A stretch of 64,000 nucleotides of DNA from Sipunculus nudus (lineage: Eukaryota > Annelida > Sipuncula > Golfingiida > Sipunculidae), in assembly GCA_026874595.1 (NCBI GenBank), contig CM049316.1:69611676-69675675 (forward strand), written 5' to 3'. The notes under the pieces are model-generated. The model had not been told where the DNA came from, did not search any database, and was given only the letters and a program-made list of their open reading frames with translations. Position 1 is the stretch's first letter. Every line of letters starts with the position of its first letter. Made by a program: the position numbers and the translations under genes. Of this stretch, positions 60,331 to 64,000 are shown piece by piece.

Positions 60331-61969
60331 TTGTAATGTTTTGCGGATACTATGTTTTTAACCGGGTTCCACTGTCGCTGCGTTCCTTTCTGGAACTATG
60401 AGACCACTGAAAAGATTTTTTTAATCTTTACACCATTAACGGGTCACGTGAACTGGTGCCAAAATATTTTGTGTTGACCTCTGACCTTTCCTCTCTCTAG
60501 TGCATCCATCTGTGCATCTGGTTTTACAAGTTAACCCATATATCTTAGACTCGTTTGACCAATCAACATAAAAAATGGTGGCACCTGCAACCATTTTTGC
60601 ACAGTGTCCCTATGTTCATCTGCTTTAGGATAAAATTACTCATATCTCTGCATTGGTTGCATGTGTATACATCCTGAATAGCTTTCTTGATTTTATGACA
60701 GGTGGCGCCAACTACATTCACATATTGGCTGCAAACATCCAGGCTTATATCTCAGGACTGGTTTGACATATCCTCCTGAAATTTTGCATGTGTAACGATC
60801 TTAAATAGCTCTTCATCATAAACAAAACTTGTGGTGCAATCTGCAACCATTTTTGCACAGCGTCCGTGTGTTTGTCTGCCATTGGATAAAATCACTCATC
60901 TCAGCAGTGGTTTGACTTATCTGCCTAAAATTTTGCATGTATATACATCTTGGATAGCTTTCTGGATTTTGTGGCAGGTGGCACCATCTTCATTTATGTT
61001 TGCGCTGCAGACATCCAGGCGTATATCTCAGGACTGGTTTGATGTATCCTCCTGAGATTTTGCATGTGTATAGATCTCACATAGCTCTTTATCATACTCA
61101 AAACTGGTAGCTCCACCTGCAACTATTTTTGCACATTGTCTGTCTGTTTGTCTGCCGTGGGCTAAAATCACTCATATCTCAGTAGTGGGTTGACTTATCT
61201 GCCTAAAATTTTGCATGTTTGTACATCTTAGATATCTTTCTCGATTTTGTGGCAGGTGGCGCTATTTACATTTATTTATACGCTGCAGACATTCAGGCTT
61301 ATATATCAGGACTGGTTTTACATATCCCCCTGACATTTTTCATGTATATAGATCTAGCATAACTATTAATCATACACAAAATTGATGGCGCCACCTGCCA
61401 CCATTTTTGCACAGCGTTTATCTGTTTGTCTGCCGTGGGCTAAAATCACTCATATCTCAGTAGCAGGTTGACGGATTTGCCTAAAATTTTGCATATTTGT
61501 ATATCTTAGATATCTTTCTCAATTTTGTGGCAGGTGGCGCCACCTACATTTATGTATACGCTGCAGACATTCAGGCTTATATATCAGGATTGGTTTGACG
61601 TATCCCCCCAAATTTTGCATGTATATAGATCTCACATAACTTTTAATCATACACAAAATTGGTGGCGCCACCTGCCACCATTTTTGCACAGCGTATGTCT
61701 GTTTGTCTGCCGTGGGCTAAAATCACTCATATCTCAGTAGTGGTTTGACTTATCTGCCTAAAATTTTGCAAGCTTATACATCTTGGACAACAATCCTGGA
61801 TTTTGTAGGTGGCGCAACCTACATACACATTTCGGCTGAGGACATCCAGCCTATTAAGCAACACACCTCACTCTATTTCCCCTTGCCACTCAATCCATGC
61901 CTCACTTCACCCGTTCCACTCTGATTTTGGCAGATACACGTAGTCGCTTGTTGACTTCCCGTATACTAG
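60331..61969 (+). mobile_element. Rolling-circle element, family 2 copy C
   Basis: 5' end decayed (TTTTGCGGATACTATG remains at about 60339). Core of ~280-bp units with TTTTGCACAGCGT, TCTGCCGTGGGCTAAAATCA and GGTGGCGCCACC (perfect at 61533 and 61661). Ends GTAGTCGCTTGTTGACT, then ACTAG before T, at 61969. Same orientation as copy B, opposite to copy A. Confidence 0.72.
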
Positions 61970-62710
61970 TTAGCTCAGCTGACTATAAGTCATCTGAGCT
62001 ATAGTCGTGGTCCATTGTCCGTCGTCCGTCCATCTGTCCGTCTGTCCGTCTCGATGTCCGTCCGTAAGACTGGCACGTTTTGACACCGTTGGACCTACCA
62101 ATCTGAAATTCGGCATACAGTTAGATGTCCCCAAAATCTCCTACCAGCCAAAATTGGGTCAATAGGACTACGTTCCTTCGAAATATTAAGGAAAAACCTC
62201 AATTTTTTATTAGAAATCTATTTTTACACTTCAGGACTGCTTAATATCAAAACCACTCATCTGGTTTTCTTCATATTTACCATAAATATTCCTCTATATA
62301 GTTTCTATGTACATGCCAGAAATTAAGTCAGTATTGTTTAATTTAAAAAAGTTATGGGCCCAAACATAATGGACTTTGTAAAAAAATAAGGAAAGATATT
62401 TGGTCACTTAAGACCAAAAGTGTTAAAGGTAGGGACTTTTTTTCAGTAATACAATTTTAATTTATCAAAATTAAATTGTATACCCAAAATTAGATCAAAA
62501 TCTGTTAAATTTTTTTAAATATTGGCAAAAATATAAAATTGGTACCTTAAATTTTGCCCAACTTTGGCCACGACACTTTTTTTCCTGTAAGTACTGTGGA
62601 TTTAATTTTCACAGCATGTACTCATAAGGATTTAATCTGTTAAAATCTGAAATTTGAAAATAAAAGCTGCAAAATTAGGCTAGTTATTGAATTTTTTTAG
62701 AGGCTCTTCT
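61970..62710. repeat. Dispersed repeat family 3, copy 3
   Basis: Starts with a hairpin (TAGCTCAGCTGACT...AGTCATCTGAGCTA), then a GTCC-rich tract and the AAATTCGGCATACAG block. It abuts the CTAG end of the rolling-circle element exactly, so one inserted beside or into the other. Confidence 0.72.
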
Positions 62711-62779
62711 TGTATTCCCTTACATTGTCAAGCAGTCCACTTTGATGACTGTAGGTCATTCAGTGTACATCTCTATGCT

Positions 62780-63360
62780 CCCCAGGCTGTTGGCATAATT
62801 TTAGATGTCCCCAAAATCTCCTACCAAACCGAAAATTAGATCATTAGGACTTCGTTCCTTAGAGATATTACGGAAAAACCTCCGTTTTCTATAAAAAAAG
62901 CCATTGTTACACTTCAAGGCTGCCTAATATCAAAACCACTGATCTGTTTTTGATCATATTTAGTATTCACATTCTTTCATACATTTTCTATGAACATACC
63001 AACAATTAGGTCAGTATTGGGTATTATTTTGAAATTGTGGGCCAAAATATAATGCAGTTTTTTAAAAAATCAGGAAATTTATTTACTCACCTAACATGAG
63101 AATTGCTGAACCAAGAGACTTTTTTTCAGGAATATAACTTCATTTAATCAAGATTCAATTGTTTACCCAAAATTAGATCTGAATTTTGCAAATTTTTCAA
63201 GTTATTTGCATAAATAAAAAATCAATACCTTAAATTTTGTCCAACTTTGGCACTGTTGATTTAATTTTCACAGCATATATACATAAGGATTTAATCTTTT
63301 AAAATCTGAAATTTCAAAGAAATTGATTGGAAAGAATAGCTTTTATTCACGTTTTCATGC
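62780..63360. repeat. Dispersed repeat family 3, copy 4 (5' truncated)
   Basis: Begins within the family at TTTTAGATGTCCCCAAAATC and continues with the same downstream sequence as copy 3, in tandem with it. Confidence 0.68.
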
Positions 63361-64000
63361 ACCATGTCAAGTGTTGTTTACATCTAGCCCACCTGGTAGT
63401 ACAGCCTTCACTTGCATTATGTAACACACCCCAGGCAGCTTGCCTTGGCTAAGCTTGGCCACTACCAGCAGGCTTCCCCTCTGCCCTGCACTCATCCCCC
63501 CCCAGCTGGTGCATAAACTAGATGAATGTTATAATTTTCTGTATTTTATTTTATTCTTGGACATGCTACATTTTAGATTTTGTATTGTACCACCAGGGTT
63601 ACAATGATTAAAGTGTACATTTAATTGTGTCCACAAAGTGGTGTATTTGCTGTGAAAGTGTGGATGTTCATGAGATAAGTAATTCTTTACTTCAGAAGAG
63701 TAAAAACTTCACCAGGTGTGAAATTGACTATTAATTCCAGTACTAAATTAAAACTTGGATAGTAATTAGAACAATGATATTGTTTGTCCCTCATTCAACC
63801 AACAGAATGTATACTTTATTTGAAAAGATGTTTTATTTTATCAAATTTACTGAATCTTTTATTTTATTTTGGTGAATAAAATTAAGCATGTACTGAAAAC
63901 TCCAGTGTGCAAAACTTTTTAATAGTGATTCAAGGAATATTCTTGTAGATGCCATGTTGTGGCATTATTTTCTTTTAAATTCAGTTTAAACATTTATGAT
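63361..64000. other. Right edge, no gene seen
   Basis: No exon recognised. If the heat-shock-promoter gene has its body to the right, this is its intron or flank. Confidence 0.35.

Overview
The window is AT-rich metazoan DNA with intron-split genes, long introns and a heavy load of DNA transposons and rolling-circle repeats. The gene content (an invertebrate-type IL-17 cytokine, apparently tandemly duplicated, and an intron-rich MAF1) together with tandem-core 'pearl/HINE-like' rolling-circle repeats points to a lophotrochozoan, most likely a bivalve or related mollusc. That assignment is inference from family knowledge; no species-specific marker was found.

Region by region. (1) 1-8.1 kb: IL-17-like cluster on the minus strand. 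A complete two-exon gene (exon 1 7587-7610, exon 2 6456-6983) is present, and a second, paralogous exon 1 lies at 849-872 with its exon 2 beyond the left edge. The two upstream regions are duplicated too: each has a TATA-like box about 295 bp and an NF-kB-type site about 385 bp 5' of the ATG. (2) 8.1-22.3 kb: no gene recognised; old repeats, a possible LINE tail, microsatellites. (3) 22.3-32.5 kb: MAF1, the RNA polymerase III repressor, on the minus strand in six coding exons (244 residues). Its introns hold a hAT-type element with a clean 8-bp target duplication and a smaller TIR element inside it (intron 4), and a rolling-circle element plus a ~140-bp tandem repeat (intron 1). A perfect CRE sits ten bases before the ATG. 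(4) 34.1-38.3 kb: a long-TIR, MULE-like non-autonomous element with a 9-bp target duplication, interrupted by a nearly full-length hAT transposon whose transposase is broken by one frameshift and one stop. (5) 42.8-43.0 kb: a striking inducible promoter on the plus strand (four-unit heat-shock element, CCAAT, TATA, non-coding exon ending in a consensus donor). The gene it drives is not identified; candidate small exons lie at 49395-49462 and 58407-58434. (6) 39.5-63.5 kb: several rolling-circle (Helitron/Helentron-like) non-autonomous elements, two of them with ~288-bp tandem cores packed with nuclear-receptor-type half sites, plus foldback, Harbinger-like and other dispersed repeats.

The least ordinary features are the conserved kB/TATA architecture of the IL-17 pair, the orphan heat-shock promoter, and the related rolling-circle families that share asymmetric inverted ends, a 3' hairpin, a CTAG terminus and a recurrent 12-bp palindrome. 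I could not run alignments or searches; repeat boundaries are read by eye and may shift by a few bases.
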